The position numbers and the translations under genes were made by a program. Below the pieces are notes generated by a model. That model was given only the letters and a program-made list of their open reading frames with translations, had not been told where the DNA came from and made no database searches. Of a stretch of 64,000 nucleotides of DNA, positions 1-11,191 are shown in pieces (position 1 is the first letter of the stretch; every line of letters starts with the position of its first letter). Source of the DNA: Haemaphysalis longicornis (taxonomy: Eukaryota > Arthropoda > Arachnida > Ixodida > Ixodidae); contig CM023450.1 of NCBI GenBank assembly GCA_013339765.2, positions 187,754,688 to 187,818,687 of the forward strand, in the 5' to 3' direction.

Positions 1-33
1 GGAGGAGAAAAACTACTCTGCTTCTGAGAAATA

Positions 34-312
34 GTGCCTGGCAATAATATGGGCGATTTCAAAATTTCGCCCCCATACGTGTATGGAAGACCATTCAAGG
101 TTGTGACAGACCACCAGGCGCTGTGTTGGCTCGCCAATGTGAAGGACCCCTCTGGCCGTCTTGGGCGGTGGAGCTTGCGTCTGCAGGAGTTCGACGTTAC
201 AGTGGTCTATAAATCCGGCAGGAAACACTCCGACGCCGACTGCCTGTCCCGCGCCCCCGTCGACCCACCAGCACAAGACTTGATGAAGACAGCGCGTTCT
301 TCGGATTCGTGA
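34..312 (+). pseudogene. Ty3/Gypsy pol fragment: C-terminal end of RNase H
   Basis: This is the tail of the reverse transcriptase/RNase H region of a Ty3/Gypsy retrotransposon polyprotein. The readable signature is the block VVTDHQALCWL at codons 23-33, followed by RLGRWSLRLQEFD and then YKSGRKHSDADCLSR, the order seen at the end of Gypsy RNase H domains. The real upstream reading frame is cut by the window edge, so the start at 34 is only the first methionine in frame. A stop after codon 92 breaks the frame before the integrase, which continues downstream in other frames. It is a dead copy, and the family assignment is strong from the motif order. Confidence 0.85.
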
Positions 313-526
313 CGGAGAGCCCCTAGCCGCCCAGCAGCGTGCCGACCTTGACTTACGCGTCATGATCGACTACCTCGAGGGATGCAACGTCGCCGTACCT
401 AGGACCTTCAAACGCAGTTTACCAGCATTCAGCCAGAGAAAAACTCCGTCCTCGTGAAGAAAAAATTTCAGCCCCGGAACGAGAACGAATTACCTTCTTG
501 TCAACCCCGCAGACCTTCGTGACGAA

Positions 527-1220
527 ATTTTGGAAGCGTGCCACGATGACCCGTCTTCCGGACATCTCGGCACAGCCCGCACAATTGGAAAAATCAAGGC
601 GAAGTACTACTGGCCCGCCTTACATCCGACGTCACCCACTACGTCCGGAGCTGCCGTGACTGTCAGCGACGAAAAACGCCACCGACGAGACCCGCCGGAC
701 TTCTGCAGCCGATCGCCGTCCCATCGAGGCCCTTCCAACAGATTGGAATGTACCTTCTCGGCCGTTCCCTACGTCACGATCCGAGAACACGTGGATTGTC
801 GTAGCGACAGACTACATGACGCGCTACGCAGAGACCGCCGCTCTTCCGAGGGGGACTGCACAAGAAGTCGCGAAGTTCTTCATAAACCAAGTTGAGCTGC
901 GACAAGGAGCCCCTGAAGTCCTAATCACGGACCGCGGAACGGCCTTCACTGCGGAGCTTATGCAAGGAATCTTACGCTACAGCAACACGGATCACAGAAG
1001 AACGACGGCGTACCACCCCCAAACGAACGGACTTACGGAACGTCTGAACAAGACGATCGCGGATAAGCTGTCTTGTACGTCGACGTTGAACATAAGACTT
1101 GGGACGAAGTCCTCCCGTATGTCACGTTTGCCTACAACGCAGCGACCCAGGAAACTACGCAGATGACACCGTTTGAGCTTGTCTACGGAAGACGGCCGAC
1201 TACGATGCTCGAACCACGAG
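527..1220 (+). pseudogene. Ty3/Gypsy integrase, frameshifted and 3'-truncated
   Basis: Integrase of the same Gypsy pol, now in several frames. The zinc-binding H2C2 part begins near 530 with a HDDPSSGHLGTARTIGKIK block and KYYWP. The catalytic core follows from about 800: ATDYMTRYAE holds the first Asp, ITDRGTAFTA the second, and YHPQTNGLTERLNKT the catalytic Glu. A C-terminal stretch ending MTPFELVYGRRPTT runs in a further frame from about 1073 to 1215. At least three frame changes separate these blocks. The similarity stops abruptly at 1220, exactly where the 8 kb duplicated segment begins, so the rest of the integrase and the 3' LTR are missing. It is non-functional. Confidence 0.85.
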
Positions 1221-3303
1221 GCTTAGGAACATTGCAAAGAAATGTGGTCTTGGCGCCATTTTGCTGTTGCATGTCCCGATTCTACCGCCGGCATTCTCAC
1301 TCAAAGGGCTCTTTATTGTGTAGCCGCAACCCCAATTGCAATACCGGATCGTGTGCCGCCTGTAGTGCAATGGCCCGACCGACTCGTGGGACAATTCACT
1401 CTCACACGCAAGAGAGGAAGTAGAAGATCTTGGCAGTGTTCCAGTGCAATAAATTTTGTACTTCGCCGACGACCGGTAGTCTTATTCGTGGCCTTTCACA
1501 TCGCCTTTTCGACAGCGCCGTACAGCTGTTGACAGGCCAGAAAACGCCACCAAGGCAAAGGGAGAGCCATATCTCTTGACAACAATGACCGGACCCGTTC
1601 AGAAGAAATTGGGGGAAGAGTTGATTACACGACTGTTCAGCTGACTCCGTTTTGGGAGCACAATTGAACTACCTTGTTTCTACAAACACAGGTTCCGCTC
1701 CGGCTTGCCCCCTTGAAAGAAGAGAGATTGCTTCACGTCATAAGAGTTCCTCCACCACGGACCTGGAGACAATCGCCAACATCCTCGTCACAGTTCCACC
1801 CAGAGGTCTAGCAGCATCTCACGGCAGCTAAAGGTTTCGCTACTGGAGGGAAGAGTTGCTTCAGATTGCCCGCGTATACAACAACCCCGTCATCTGAGAA
1901 GCTTGGCGACCACCAGTTCAGTCAACTGATTTGGGTCATGACATAACCTTCGTCATGCCTTATCTTGATATAAACGACACACAGCTGCATGAAGTTTTAC
2001 TCCGACACCTACCCTCAAACACGGCGTGTATTTTACAAGATTTTGGGCACTAAGGCCATTTCTGACTGTCATTCGCAATACAGCCTGCCATACTTTACCG
2101 TCACTCTGCAGGGTCCAATCATACGTTTTGATATGAATCAATACGCGCTTACAAACAGACGCCCATTAAAGTCATTTGCAACACCGCCTGCCATTCTTTA
2201 CCGTCACTCTGCAGGGTCCCATCATATGTTTTGAAATGAATCAATACGCGCATACAACCAGACGCCCATTAAAGACCATCACAACATACATCACCACATA
2301 CCATCAGAACATCAATCGGCGGGTTTGAATTCGTACACATGCCATTTTCAGTAAACCGCACTGCACAATCGTTCAGCGCTTCACTGATGCGATAACGCGT
2401 AGACAGCGACTCGTCTGCACCTAAGTTGACAATATTCTGGTGGTCTAACATCCCTTCAGCAGCATCTGAAAAATTTTCAGTTTCTCTTAGACCATGTCGC
2501 AGCTAACAGCACCGTAACCATCTTCTCGAAGAGATGGGTCGGGTGCTTCTCTAGATTTTGATCACTGTTTAAGCACCACTGGCATACGTCCAGTTCTCGC
2601 CAATGTCTAGGCTAGCTTCGAGTTTCTAAGGATAGCCTCGTTAACCAAGTAGGGCGAGTGCCTCAGCCTCATAAATGCCAAGCGTCACTTCATTAAAAAC
2701 AGTGTCACATTGCTAGAATTACATCGACGGGTTTCTTCGCACTACATTCTCATCTACATCCCTGAATAGGGCCTCTGTCGCCGAGAAAACCTGTGAAATC
2801 CTTAGACCTGCTTTTGCCAACGCTGCACCGCTGGCCGTCGCAAATCCCGTCCATCCACTATCACTTGAGGTCGACGCGTCATTTTGAGCAGTTCGGGCTC
2901 CGCTTCAGATTCGAGGTAATGGCAGAAGTCAACCATTAAAATTTTTCTGCAAGCGCATTGTTTTGGGCGTGAAGAGGTAGCCATGCACCTCCCTGTGGGT
3001 AGCCACTACAAGCACCAAAGAGAACGGTGGTATACGATCTTCCCCGATTCCATGCCAGTCGCATTCGCCATCGAACGCCATGATACCCTTTACCCTTTAT
3101 TGCTGGCGTGCAAAGCGTATATCTTCGGGAGTTTACATCCGACGCTTAGACAGACAAAGGCGTTGCCTATTATCCTACAGGCATGGACACTTTAATTGCG
3201 TTTTATAAGAAAACACCGAAAAACGTCACGTGCAATTGACCACCACCAACTGGCATGCGCTTCTGACTCCAAGGAATCCCTTCTCCGCGTGACCCCCGTG
3301 CCG

Positions 3304-3959
3304 TCAACATTGAAGAGATACCGTTTTGCGGCGTTTAAATTGTCTGCAACAAGTTGAAAGGTGTTTCCCGACCCTGCCCGCCCAATTAACATCGCCGCCG
3401 TCTCTTCGATAGCAGTCATAACATGGCCCGCCCTGCGTTCGGACTTTTGAGAAGCTCACTGCTGCGCGCTTGTCCAGCAGCGAATGAATACAAACATTTC
3501 CGATTGGCCACGAACCTGCACGCCAAGCAAGTTCCACATTTCAGGCCTTTTCTCGGGCAGAATTACGGATTTGCAGTTGTTTGCATATATCTCGTTGGTC
3601 CTATAAAACCTTGAAAGACTACCGGTAGTCTTGACTGTTATCGACCAGTGTGCACGTTGGCCCGGGGCCTTCATTTTCCCTACATGACGAAACTTACGGT
3701 AGCTCCGTATTTGGTTTTTACGTGGTTCGTTTGCTACAGACGTCCTCCCAAAGTCGTTACCGCGGCAGTGGGAACATTCAGTCGCCATGGTGATTAAGTA
3801 CATCTCAGCATGACAACTGTGCAAAGAGTTACGTAGCATCCGCACGACAACGACGGCCTCGTGAACCGATTCCACCGACAAATCGTGGCTTCGTTTATAG
3901 CGCATGGCTGTGCAATAGATACCACTCACGCTTTCAGCGTCCGGTGCGGACTTCTGCAC
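3304..3959 (-). pseudogene. unknown ORF in 8 kb repeat, frameshifted in copy 1
   Basis: This is the counterpart of the 218-codon open frame at 20218-20874 in copy 2. Here the frame is broken near 3460-3475 by a small indel, leaving a 167-codon part (3456-3959) and a 77-codon part in another frame. The protein has a CSHC pair (ECSHCRGNDFG) and many basic residues but no family I recognise. Too few differences exist between copies to judge selection. It may be a chance frame in GC-rich sequence. Confidence 0.2.
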
Positions 3960-4504
3960 ACCTACTAAGCTTGGTCCGGGGTTTCATTCTTGTGCTTATC
4001 ATCTGGATTATTTCACGAATCATCAGGCATCGTCCGTACCAAAGGATCCTTTCATTATCTAGAAGCGGTGCTACGGCCCCTTGGGCCCAGCCCTCCCAAC
4101 CTTATCAAGCTCCATATGTTTATATTCACCGGGACCTTGAAACAGTTACACATTTTGCTCCTCTACCCGCCTGTTTGACGACCAATGCGGCCTCAATATC
4201 TTGTTCAACACCACGTCGGCTATTGCCACCGGCCCCATTTTGTACTGAGCATCAATTCTGCTTTAGACCAACCAAAGATTTCGTGGCAACTAGGTGCCTG
4301 GACACGGCATACCTCAAGCCTGTACAAGTTCCCGCCCTTGAACCTGCTCTGTTCTCGCCAACTCACCCAAGTCGCGTAGGCTTTGTTGCCGACCGCCGCG
4401 ACACTTTTGCTAGTCATTTTCGCTCCTTCCTTGGGTGGGGACCCTGTATCAGCAGCCCCAGCTGTAATCCTGTAGACGTTCCGCTTGCAGCGGCTGCAGC
4501 CTGA
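3944..4504 (+). CDS. hypothetical ORF of 186 codons in 8 kb repeat
   Basis: An open frame starts with a hydrophobic stretch (FILVLIIWIISRII near residues 14-27) that could be a membrane anchor. A Pro- and aromatic-rich part ends in an alanine run. The same frame is open in copy 2 (20905-21426, 173 codons, with a different start and a longer end). I do not recognise it. The frame may be open by chance, since an antisense frame at 4220-4552 is also open. Confidence 0.15.
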   Translation: MRTSAHLLSLVRGFILVLIIWIISRIIRHRPYQRILSLSRSGATAPWAQPSQPYQAPYVYIHRDLETVTHFAPLPACLTTNAASISCSTPRRLLPPAPFCTEHQFCFRPTKDFVATRCLDTAYLKPVQVPALEPALFSPTHPSRVGFVADRRDTFASHFRSFLGWGPCISSPSCNPVDVPLAAAAA

Positions 4505-4787
4505 CGTGTATAAGGGAACGGAGTGGACAGGCACGGGTCGCTGCAGTTTCACGGCGGAAGCGGAATGTATTCGGTTTTTACGCCTATGAGTGCTAGTGGT
4601 GCCAGATAATACTTTTTAATTCGCTGTTTTCAAATTTGTCCCGACGAATGCCTACAAATTAAAAATAAGCGCGCGTGTAACCTTCCGACACTGCCTCACT
4701 CAAAGGAATGGCCAAGAATTTCCATCTTCAGGGTTAATTTTCGCGTACTTGAATTGGTAAGAGAAATGTTTATTAGGGTAAATGCAC

Positions 4788-4832
4788 AAACGTACATGCA
4801 TACATACAGTCATACATACATACATACATACA
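4788..4832. repeat. CATA tetranucleotide microsatellite
   Basis: A short run of TACA/CATA units lies just upstream of the first tRNA-SINE of the array in copy 1. Translations of this run (poly Tyr-Ile-His-Thr) are shadows, not proteins. Confidence 0.9.
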
Positions 4833-4938
4833 GACAATATACATGGTAGACAAGAAACCTCTGAAAGCAAAGGGCAGGTTGTGGGGTCACTGAAACAGAT
4901 ACCGAATTTGGAAAGAATAAAGAAAGCGGAGAACAAAC

Positions 4939-5013
4939 GCCCGCCAGGTGGGATCCGAACCCGACCTCCAGAATACCGGTCTGGTGCGATAACCACTACG
5001 CTACCTGCGGGGC
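4939..5013 (-). repeat. tRNA-derived SINE head, unit 1 of copy 1
   Basis: On the minus strand this folds as a tRNA-like cloverleaf. It has an acceptor stem of the GCCCGC/GCGGGC type, a box A region (GTAGCGTAGTGGTTATCGC), a CCAGA/TCTGG anticodon-like stem, and a box B GGTTCGGATCC. The anticodon loop reads CCGGTAT, so the universally expected T at position 33 is a C. The surrounding sequence recurs as tandem units. Both points argue for a tRNA-derived SINE or a pseudo-tRNA, not a functional tRNA. Confidence 0.75.
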
Positions 5014-5235
5014 TATTTTTCACCTCCCACTTTCTGGTATTTATGTAATGTAATTTTTTCCTGTGCTTGGGGGTGGTAGCCAGCGCACTCCGACTACTGG
5101 GGTGAAGGGGACCTTCTTTTAACCCCCGGGCCGTGAACTCGAGTGTCTACGACATGTCGAGAGTGGTCGACCAGCGTTGAACCCTCTTAAGCTTCCTATG
5201 GCCCCAAGACTGCCAGAAAAAGGCCCTCGCTATGC

Positions 5236-5573
5236 ATGTAGCGAATCAGAAGAGGAAATGAGGGGCTCGTTGGAAAATAGACAGAAATAAGGGTTGCAGT
5301 CAAGAAAACCTCGGAAGCAAAGAGGGATTGGTAGGTCATTGAAACAGATAAAAATTTGGAAAGAAAGTGTAGAAAAATGCCCCGCCAGGTGGATCCGAAC
5401 CCACGACCTCCAGAATACCGGTCTGGTGCTTCTTTCAAATTACTTTATCTGTTTCAATGACCCACCATATCCTCCCCTTTGCTTTCCGACGTTTTCTTGA
5501 CTGCCAACCCTTTATTTCTGTCTTATTTTCACGAGCCCCTCATTTCCTATCTGATTCGCTACATACATACATG
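5236..5573. repeat. long inverted repeat around a truncated SINE head (copy 1)
   Basis: The left arm, about 5236-5359 (beginning ATGTAGCGAATCAG), is the reverse complement of the right arm, about 5430-5573 (ending CTGATTCGCTACAT), with a few mismatches. The loop holds a truncated tRNA-SINE head at 5379-5429 that stops abruptly at GGTCTGGTGC. The equivalent structure in copy 2 is at 22584-22925. Such a fold-back could extrude as a hairpin. Confidence 0.8.
5379..5429 (-). repeat. truncated tRNA-SINE head
   Basis: It contains the T-arm and anticodon-like part of the SINE at 4939-5013. The D-arm and acceptor half are missing where the inverted right arm begins. Confidence 0.7.
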
Positions 5574-5730
5574 CATGCATACATGCATACATACCTACAT
5601 ACATACATACATACATACATACATACATACATACATACCTACATACTACCTACTACATACATACATATACAACATACATACATACATACATACATACTAC
5701 ATACAACATACATACATACTACAACATACA
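5563..5730. repeat. CATA microsatellite, interrupted
   Basis: A TACA tandem run with CCTA and CAACATA interruptions directly follows the inverted repeat. It is shorter and less pure than its counterpart at 22919-23071. Confidence 0.9.
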
Positions 5731-5934
5731 GCTTTATTTCATGATAAACTTCACTGTACAATTCGTGCCCGCAGAAGCGCAAATCGGTTGTGGGCAGACT
5801 CAGGATGCTCGCCCAGGGCTAACAATGCAAGAGGCAACTCTATTTGGCAAAGGCAAAACAAAAAGGAAAACACCATATACACATCACTATAACAAGATGC
5901 ACAATCGCACTCATGAATGTTCCCAAAATCTATG

Positions 5935-7054
5935 ATTTTTGAAGTTCACACACATGTTGATAGAGTTACAGACTATAAACAGACTATAAAAAAAAACGAA
6001 GAAATTACATCTTCAGGGTTATTTTCACGTACTTGAATTGGTCAGAGAAAAGTTTATTAGGGTAAATGCCCATGAAAACAAACAAGTGACTTTCCTTTAG
6101 TTTCAATGCTTCGCAAAACACCTAAGAATCCCTTAAGATGAGTGAGCCGCTTGTTAACGCGAAGCGGGCGGGTGGTGTTGCGATACTTCCCACCTATCTA
6201 CTACAGCCAATTAGTGAAAAAAAAACGTTGTGTTACCCTGTATTGAGGTATAGCCCACCTCCCGAAAAGCAAGCAGTAGGTCCCAATTACTTTTGTCCAT
6301 GTACCGTGACGTGCTTATGTGTTCACAAAAAACTTCAAGGCAGGTTTTTGAAACACATTATGGCAAGAGGTGCTGAGCTCAGCTCTTCGTGTTACGACAG
6401 CGCCCCTACTGGCAGTCACCAGCAACGTGTCCGCGCCATACTATAGCGGTGCGCAGCTAGTGGCAACGTTGCAATTGTGACTAATTCAACGTCTTGTTTC
6501 GATCAATTCATTGAAATCAATACTGATTGGTTTTCCTGGAGCTGAGTATACACGAAGCACTGACCCTTGAATGGTACTAGTGCCCATTTTTAATAGCTGA
6601 TACTTACTCTTTTTGACGTATTTGGGATTGCTCGGCCGGTCTGCAAAAACATCCACATGCACTCCGTCACAAAATGTTACATAATGGCTTCCCAATGGCT
6701 TAGACAAAGAAAAAGCCAGAACACGAAGGGTCATACACACACTTGATTTTTACATTTGGCGCAGTGACCTGTTCTTTCTGCATTTACCCTTTCTAGTTTC
6801 CTGTATTTGTTGCAATGCATTTCAGGGCGTAACATAATTTTTGTAACAAGTGTATCATAAAAGGAACAGGGCGATTGTACAAACAAGAATTACCCCTTCC
6901 CCTGTGGCTGTTGTTGTGATGATGATATGCGTCTTTTCTCTCAGCGCCTTTATAACTACTGTTGGTCGTAAGGAAACTTTATAGCGAAATACTAGCTACT
7001 TCCATTTAGGGCATTTAGAGCTTAGCACTGACGGGGAACGCGAGCACTCTTATG
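5935..7054. other. no gene recognised (inside 8 kb repeat, copy 1)
   Basis: AT-rich sequence shared with 23277-24394 in copy 2. Short frames on both strands differ between the copies and match nothing I know. Confidence 0.5.
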
Positions 7055-7283
7055 TTTTCATTGCGGGGATTAATGCTCTGAAACTACATGAGGCGCGCCA
7101 AAGTGGAGGGCTACGATTGCGTTTGACGCCCTGGAATCTTTAATGCGCGCCGAAACGTCAACGCAAGGCCATTTTCGATTTTCTCCCTCCATCAGAAAAG
7201 ACGCCACCGCGACCGGGATCGAACCCACATCCTAGGGCTTAGCAGCGAACGCGTTAGCTGCTGATCCATGCGGCGTGTCTTGT
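7055..7283 (-). repeat. tRNA-derived SINE, Ruka-like (copy 1)
   Basis: Read on the minus strand, it starts near 7283 with a tRNA-like head that includes box B GGTTCGATCCC at about 7220-7230. The body follows with CATTAAAGATTCCAGG and a CCCTCCACTTTGGCGCGCC block, and the tail ends near 7055. The same body blocks occur in the plus-strand SINE at 57063-57301. This order of blocks is typical of tRNA-derived SINEs widespread in ticks. The name Ruka-like is from memory. Confidence 0.75.
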
Positions 7284-8281
7284 AAGTCGTTTTAACTTTT
7301 TCGCACTGGTAATTTCCTAACTAAATAAATTTCGGAAGCGGCCGTCCTGTCCTAATTTTTATCAGCCGATTGGGTTCTACTTAAGGAAATTTCGATTTTC
7401 TGCCGTCATTGTACCCCGTGATTTGGTGATGTCGGCTTGAAACCAAGCTGAAAATCTGTAAGAAAAAAATCATTGATTTTTTTGCTTTCATTGGACCGAA
7501 CTGGGAAAAGCAAAACCGGGAAGTCTAATATGGCGTGAATCGGCATGGCACGCGATGCATTGGCCCCGCAAGAAGACACTTGGATATCCTTTGACCTCGC
7601 CTCGCGAGCATATGTAATATGTGCAATGAAGATTGATTTGATTTGGTTTGACACTGAGGGTGGCGTCATTACGGAAGCTAGCGGAGCGGTCGCGAAAGAT
7701 GCACAAAGTTTTTCTCCTGACCTACAACAAATCAAGTAGACTTTAGCCACCCGATAAATAATCAAGATCAAAATGGCGTGGATTAAACCGAACAAAGCCA
7801 CTGAAAATAAAAACTTTGGCCATTCACTTCACCGTTTTTTAGTTAATGATCCTTACGATATTACACCCCGAGAATTATCTTTTCTCTGAAAGGAAGAAGA
7901 GCCAGTGTCACTCAAAACACCCCAACTCTAACGCTACTTACTGGTGCAATGGGAAACTTGTGTTGCTTTTTAATATCCGTTACCTGCCTCAAGAATCACA
8001 TCGAAGACTTTAAGCAACGCCGGAAGGTTAAGGTGTCATGTTTAAGCAGTTCACGGGCGCTTGCGAACCTTTACAGATGGGTGGGAAGCATTTATGACCG
8101 TTTGTAATTGGCGCAGGAATATAATGAGGACGCAAAAGAGGTGGTAAACGGTGTGCAGCAAACACAGTTCTTTGACAATTGGCATTCTTTGAATACTTTT
8201 TGTTAAGTTATATATTTTAGCTTTCTTAGTAGACGAGGTGAACAATGGTTCACATTGTCAAGGAAATGAATATTTGTAAAT

Positions 8282-8370
8282 TAGCGCGGTAGGACGGGAG
8301 AACAATGACGAGACCACACGGCGCTAGTCGTGTGTGGTCTCTTCATGGTTTTCCCGTCAATATCGCGCTA
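8282..8370. repeat. fold-back hairpin, copy 1
   Basis: Two arms of about 38 nt (TAGCGCGGTAGGACGGGAG... and its imperfect reverse complement ending TCGCGCTA) flank a loop reading GGCGCTAGTC. The stem has a handful of mismatches and one indel. It has the shape of a fold-back MITE. The copy at 25681-25768 is slightly better paired at its base. Confidence 0.75.
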
Positions 8371-9214
8371 CTTAACCATGTTTCACTCCCTAAGTGGGTA
8401 TGCTTAGCTTGAACGCGTGCGCGTGGTATGTGCGCACGGGCGCGCGGAATTTGCCTGGTATTTTTAACTGCGGACACCGCACAAAACAATTTGCTCAACA
8501 ACTTCGCTGTTAAAAAGTATGCGCCGTGGGCTCGATAAGAACAGGAGGAAGACACACTATATAGACAGCCATAAATGGCTATCTTCCTATTGCGGACGTC
8601 TGCTGCCAGCCGCCTTCCTCATATTCATTTCTCTACACGCTTTTGCAAGTAATCCCTGAATAAGGCAGCAGCCAACGCGCATTTGAAGGCGCATGCGTTT
8701 ACGAGGTGCCCGACGCCTTGGGCGCCATCGCGCTGCTTCAACCCTGAAACCTTGTCCTCGGACGATGCGCGTCATGGCTGTGGCATCAGCCGCCATTGTG
8801 TTGCTACACCACCTCGAAAACCTAAGTAGTTCACCCACTCCCTCGGCTTGATGATTGCGCTTCGCTTGAGCTGGTCCTGAACCGGTAGATCGAGCTCCAG
8901 GGTCTCTACGCGGCCATACAGGGCTTGACAAGCGACAAGCTTAATGATGCCATTGCGTTAGCGCAGCTTTTCAGCAATGAAGTGCGCTTCTCCAGGATGG
9001 CACGGCTGCGCCACAGGACTGGTTGAGCCACCATGGACTTTATTTTGCTGGCGAATGGTAACCAACAGTGCAACGGTCGCCGTCATAGTATCGTTATAGT
9101 GCCCTTATAGGGTCCTTATAGTATCGTCAGGCACCCTTTTTGCCGCTCTCAGCAACGGATCGGCGTGTGGGCGTTTAGAACACCATATTGCCACCATTCG
9201 CAAGAAAAACGCAA

Positions 9215-9796
9215 GATAAATTGCCACGTGAGCGATAGGCCGCGCAAGTGAGCCAGCCAGAACGACAGCGACGATGACAAGGAAGAGGGGCCGCGCGTGA
9301 GTGATCGCGGAAGCTGGAACGCGAACGGATAGAAGCCAAGCGACGGAACAAGGCGCGGTTACGTGGAAACTACTCCGTGAGACCCTGGAACTACCCCGTG
9401 ATAACGCCAGTGGTCACGGCGGCCTTGATCAGGGACGTTCGCTAACCCTCGCCAGGCTCGAAGCGCGTCTGGGAGCGTCATTGAGGTGCTGGTGGGCCGA
9501 CTGCTGATGTTCCGGTCTGGCTGTTGGTTGCTGCTGTTCCTGCTGTTGAGCGGCAGAACGCGTAGTGACTGAGCGTGAGCTGACTTGCTTTATTAGGCAT
9601 TGCTGCGGACCTTCCGACTGCAGAATGTTTTTGTGTACATTCCTAACTTTTGGCTGTACATCGTGTGACCCAAGCCTGTCCTGTCTATAACGTCTCATAT
9701 CTACTGTCCTGTGCTTGTCCTTCATCCTGTTGAGTATAGCCTTCGACGTGTTAACCAGTGTTCTTCTCTCTGCAGCGTGGTCCTTGGCCCGTTACA
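9215..9796 (+). repeat. LTR, copy 1 5' LTR
   Basis: It aligns with the complete LTR at 34236-34762. Shared landmarks are ATTGCCACGTGAGCGA near the start, GACAAGGAAGAGGGG, GTGTGACCCAAG, and GTGGTCCTTGGCCC near the end. The first few bases of the LTR (TGTGATGA) are replaced by AGATAA, so the 5' end is damaged. The leader continues AAACGTAGCGGGC, as in the second copy. Confidence 0.8.
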
Positions 9797-9929
9797 TAAA
9801 AAACGTAGCGGGCTGTAAGGAGCTCACCTTTGAACATCTGCAGGAAAGAAGTTGAGTGGGGCTGTGAAAACACTCCATTATTGATTTGGAAGAACGATTT
9901 GCACGCAGCTGTGTCTCTCACAGGACCGG

Positions 9930-10890
9930 AACTATCTTCGCCAGTGGATCGACACTGAGCAGGCAGAGCAGCGTGCAGACAGGGCAGCTGGAAGAGAGGC
10001 ACTCCGTGAAGTTGCAGAACGGGAAAGGGAGGGACGGCGCGAAGCTGCCGAAATAGCGAAGGAAGCTGCCAAGAGGGAAATGCGAATCCTGAAGTTGAAG
10101 ATTTGTCTTCGAGAAGGCTGGCAAAACACCACCGGAATTACTGCCCGGGAACGAAACCAACCGAAATGTGCCCGTCGTGAATCCCCAGAAGGCCTCTGCC
10201 TGTTTGATGAAAGACGCGACGACCTACACGCGTACTTGCAGCGCTTCGAGCGCATGGCAACAGGGCCGGGGTGGCCGCAGGAAAAATGGGCCGTCACCTC
10301 AGTGTGTGCTTGTCCGGGGAAGCACTGACCGTGATTGGCTGCATGACTGCAGAGGATTCGCTTGACTACAGCAAGGTCAAGAGAGTGTTGCTCCAGCGGT
10401 TCAGATTCGCGGTAACGGCGTACCACGAGAAGTTTGGGAAAGCCTGTGATGAAGATGGCGAGACGGGAAGCAGTCGCGGCGAGGCTGCTCGAGCTACTTC
10501 GACATTGGTGGAAATGGCGAATTCCCGCAGCTACGGAGGTCTCCACGATTGGTGAATCTCGCGCAATGCTACTGCTGTTGCCAACAAAGCTCGTCGTCTT
10601 CCTGAAGGAATGCGAGTGTGCCCACCTGGATGCCTTCGCAGACGTCACGGACCATTTCCTGGAGGCGCAAAACCTTGCGAACATGGGGGAGGCTCCAACT
10701 GACGCGCCGGATGTTACAACGGGTGCAGCCAAAACACTGGGAAAGGCCACACAGAAGTGTTTTGTATGCAATAGTTTCGGACACCGCGCATGAGACTGTC
10801 ACACTGTGATCAAAGAGCATGGAAACTGCTCTAAGTGTAGCAGGCCAGGTCGCAGTTCTGAGAATTGTCCAAGCGGATCAGGAGAGAAAA
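9930..10890 (+). pseudogene. gag of LTR element copy 1, frameshifted
   Basis: A Gag-like protein in several frames. The order is a coiled-coil-like Glu/Arg/Ala-rich N terminus, AYLQRFERMA, a SCAN-like helical region (around LLQRFRFAV and EKFGKA), and two zinc knuckles. The first knuckle reads CFVCNSFGHRA, then an in-frame TGA at about 10791, then DC. The second is CSKCSRPGRSSENC and has lost its His (His to Arg) relative to copy 2. Several frameshifts and the stop make this copy dead. Confidence 0.75.
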
Positions 10891-10899
10891 TGATCGCAT

Positions 10900-11191
10900 G
10901 TACCATCTATGAGCCTCCAAGGAGAGCCGTCAACGGGCCACCGTCCTCTTGCACTAAGTTGAACCGCGTTAGACGGCCCCAAGAGTGGCGCAAAGACCAC
11001 ATTTTGAGGTCTTGTTACCGAAAAGTAGGGAGGGAGTCTTGCTCCGCTCGAAGTCACCGCTACACTTTCCTCAAAGCCCGGCCCATCTTATATGGACAGT
11101 GCCATTTTGCGACTGGGAATACGTTGAAGCAGATAGTAGTGCCGAAGATTTTCAGGGAGTCAATTCTCCGAGCCGCACATCAGAGCGTCGC
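10900..11191 (+). pseudogene. gag-integrase junction and start of H2C2 domain
   Basis: Directly after the zinc knuckles, the frame runs through PPSSCTKLNRVR and RKDHILRSCYRKVG into IFRESILRAAHQSV, where an integrase H2C2 domain starts. The protease-RT-RNase H block (expected to be about 2-3 kb) is absent. The sequence ends in the N-run. Relative to copy 2 this copy lacks a 36 bp stretch after RRAV. Confidence 0.65.

Larger units (their letters stand above)
1221..9208. repeat. 8 kb direct repeat, copy 1
   Basis: This interval is nearly identical by eye to 18130-26608, in the same orientation. The first 1.8 kb aligns with a constant offset of 16909 and no indels. Later the offset grows to 17400 because copy 2 has an extra tRNA-SINE unit. 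Scattered substitutions and small indels occur, with a more diverged patch around 2686-2745 and 3100-3200. I see no terminal inverted repeats, LTRs or clear target-site duplications at the ends. The left end abuts Gypsy integrase and the right end abuts an LTR. It could be a segmental duplication, a very large decayed transposon, or in part an assembly artefact of haplotypes, although the divergence and distinct flanks argue against simple duplication of reads. Confidence 0.9.
9215..11191 (+). mobile_element. non-autonomous LTR retrotransposon, copy 1 (runs into assembly gap)
   Basis: An LTR (about 9215-9796) is followed by a leader, a gag-like region (about 9930-10890) and then, without protease, reverse transcriptase or RNase H, a segment that reaches the start of an integrase zinc-binding domain where the N-run begins. 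The same order occurs in the copy at 28496-34762. No 3' LTR is visible beyond the gap. The family is a Ty3/Gypsy type with a SCAN-like Gag. This is inferred from the gag motif order and the H2C2 fragment. Confidence 0.75.

Noticed and set aside
4939..5013. Functional tRNA gene
   Set aside because: The cloverleaf is good, but T33 is missing, units are tandem and embedded in repeats, and several are truncated. A SINE or pseudo-tRNA is better.
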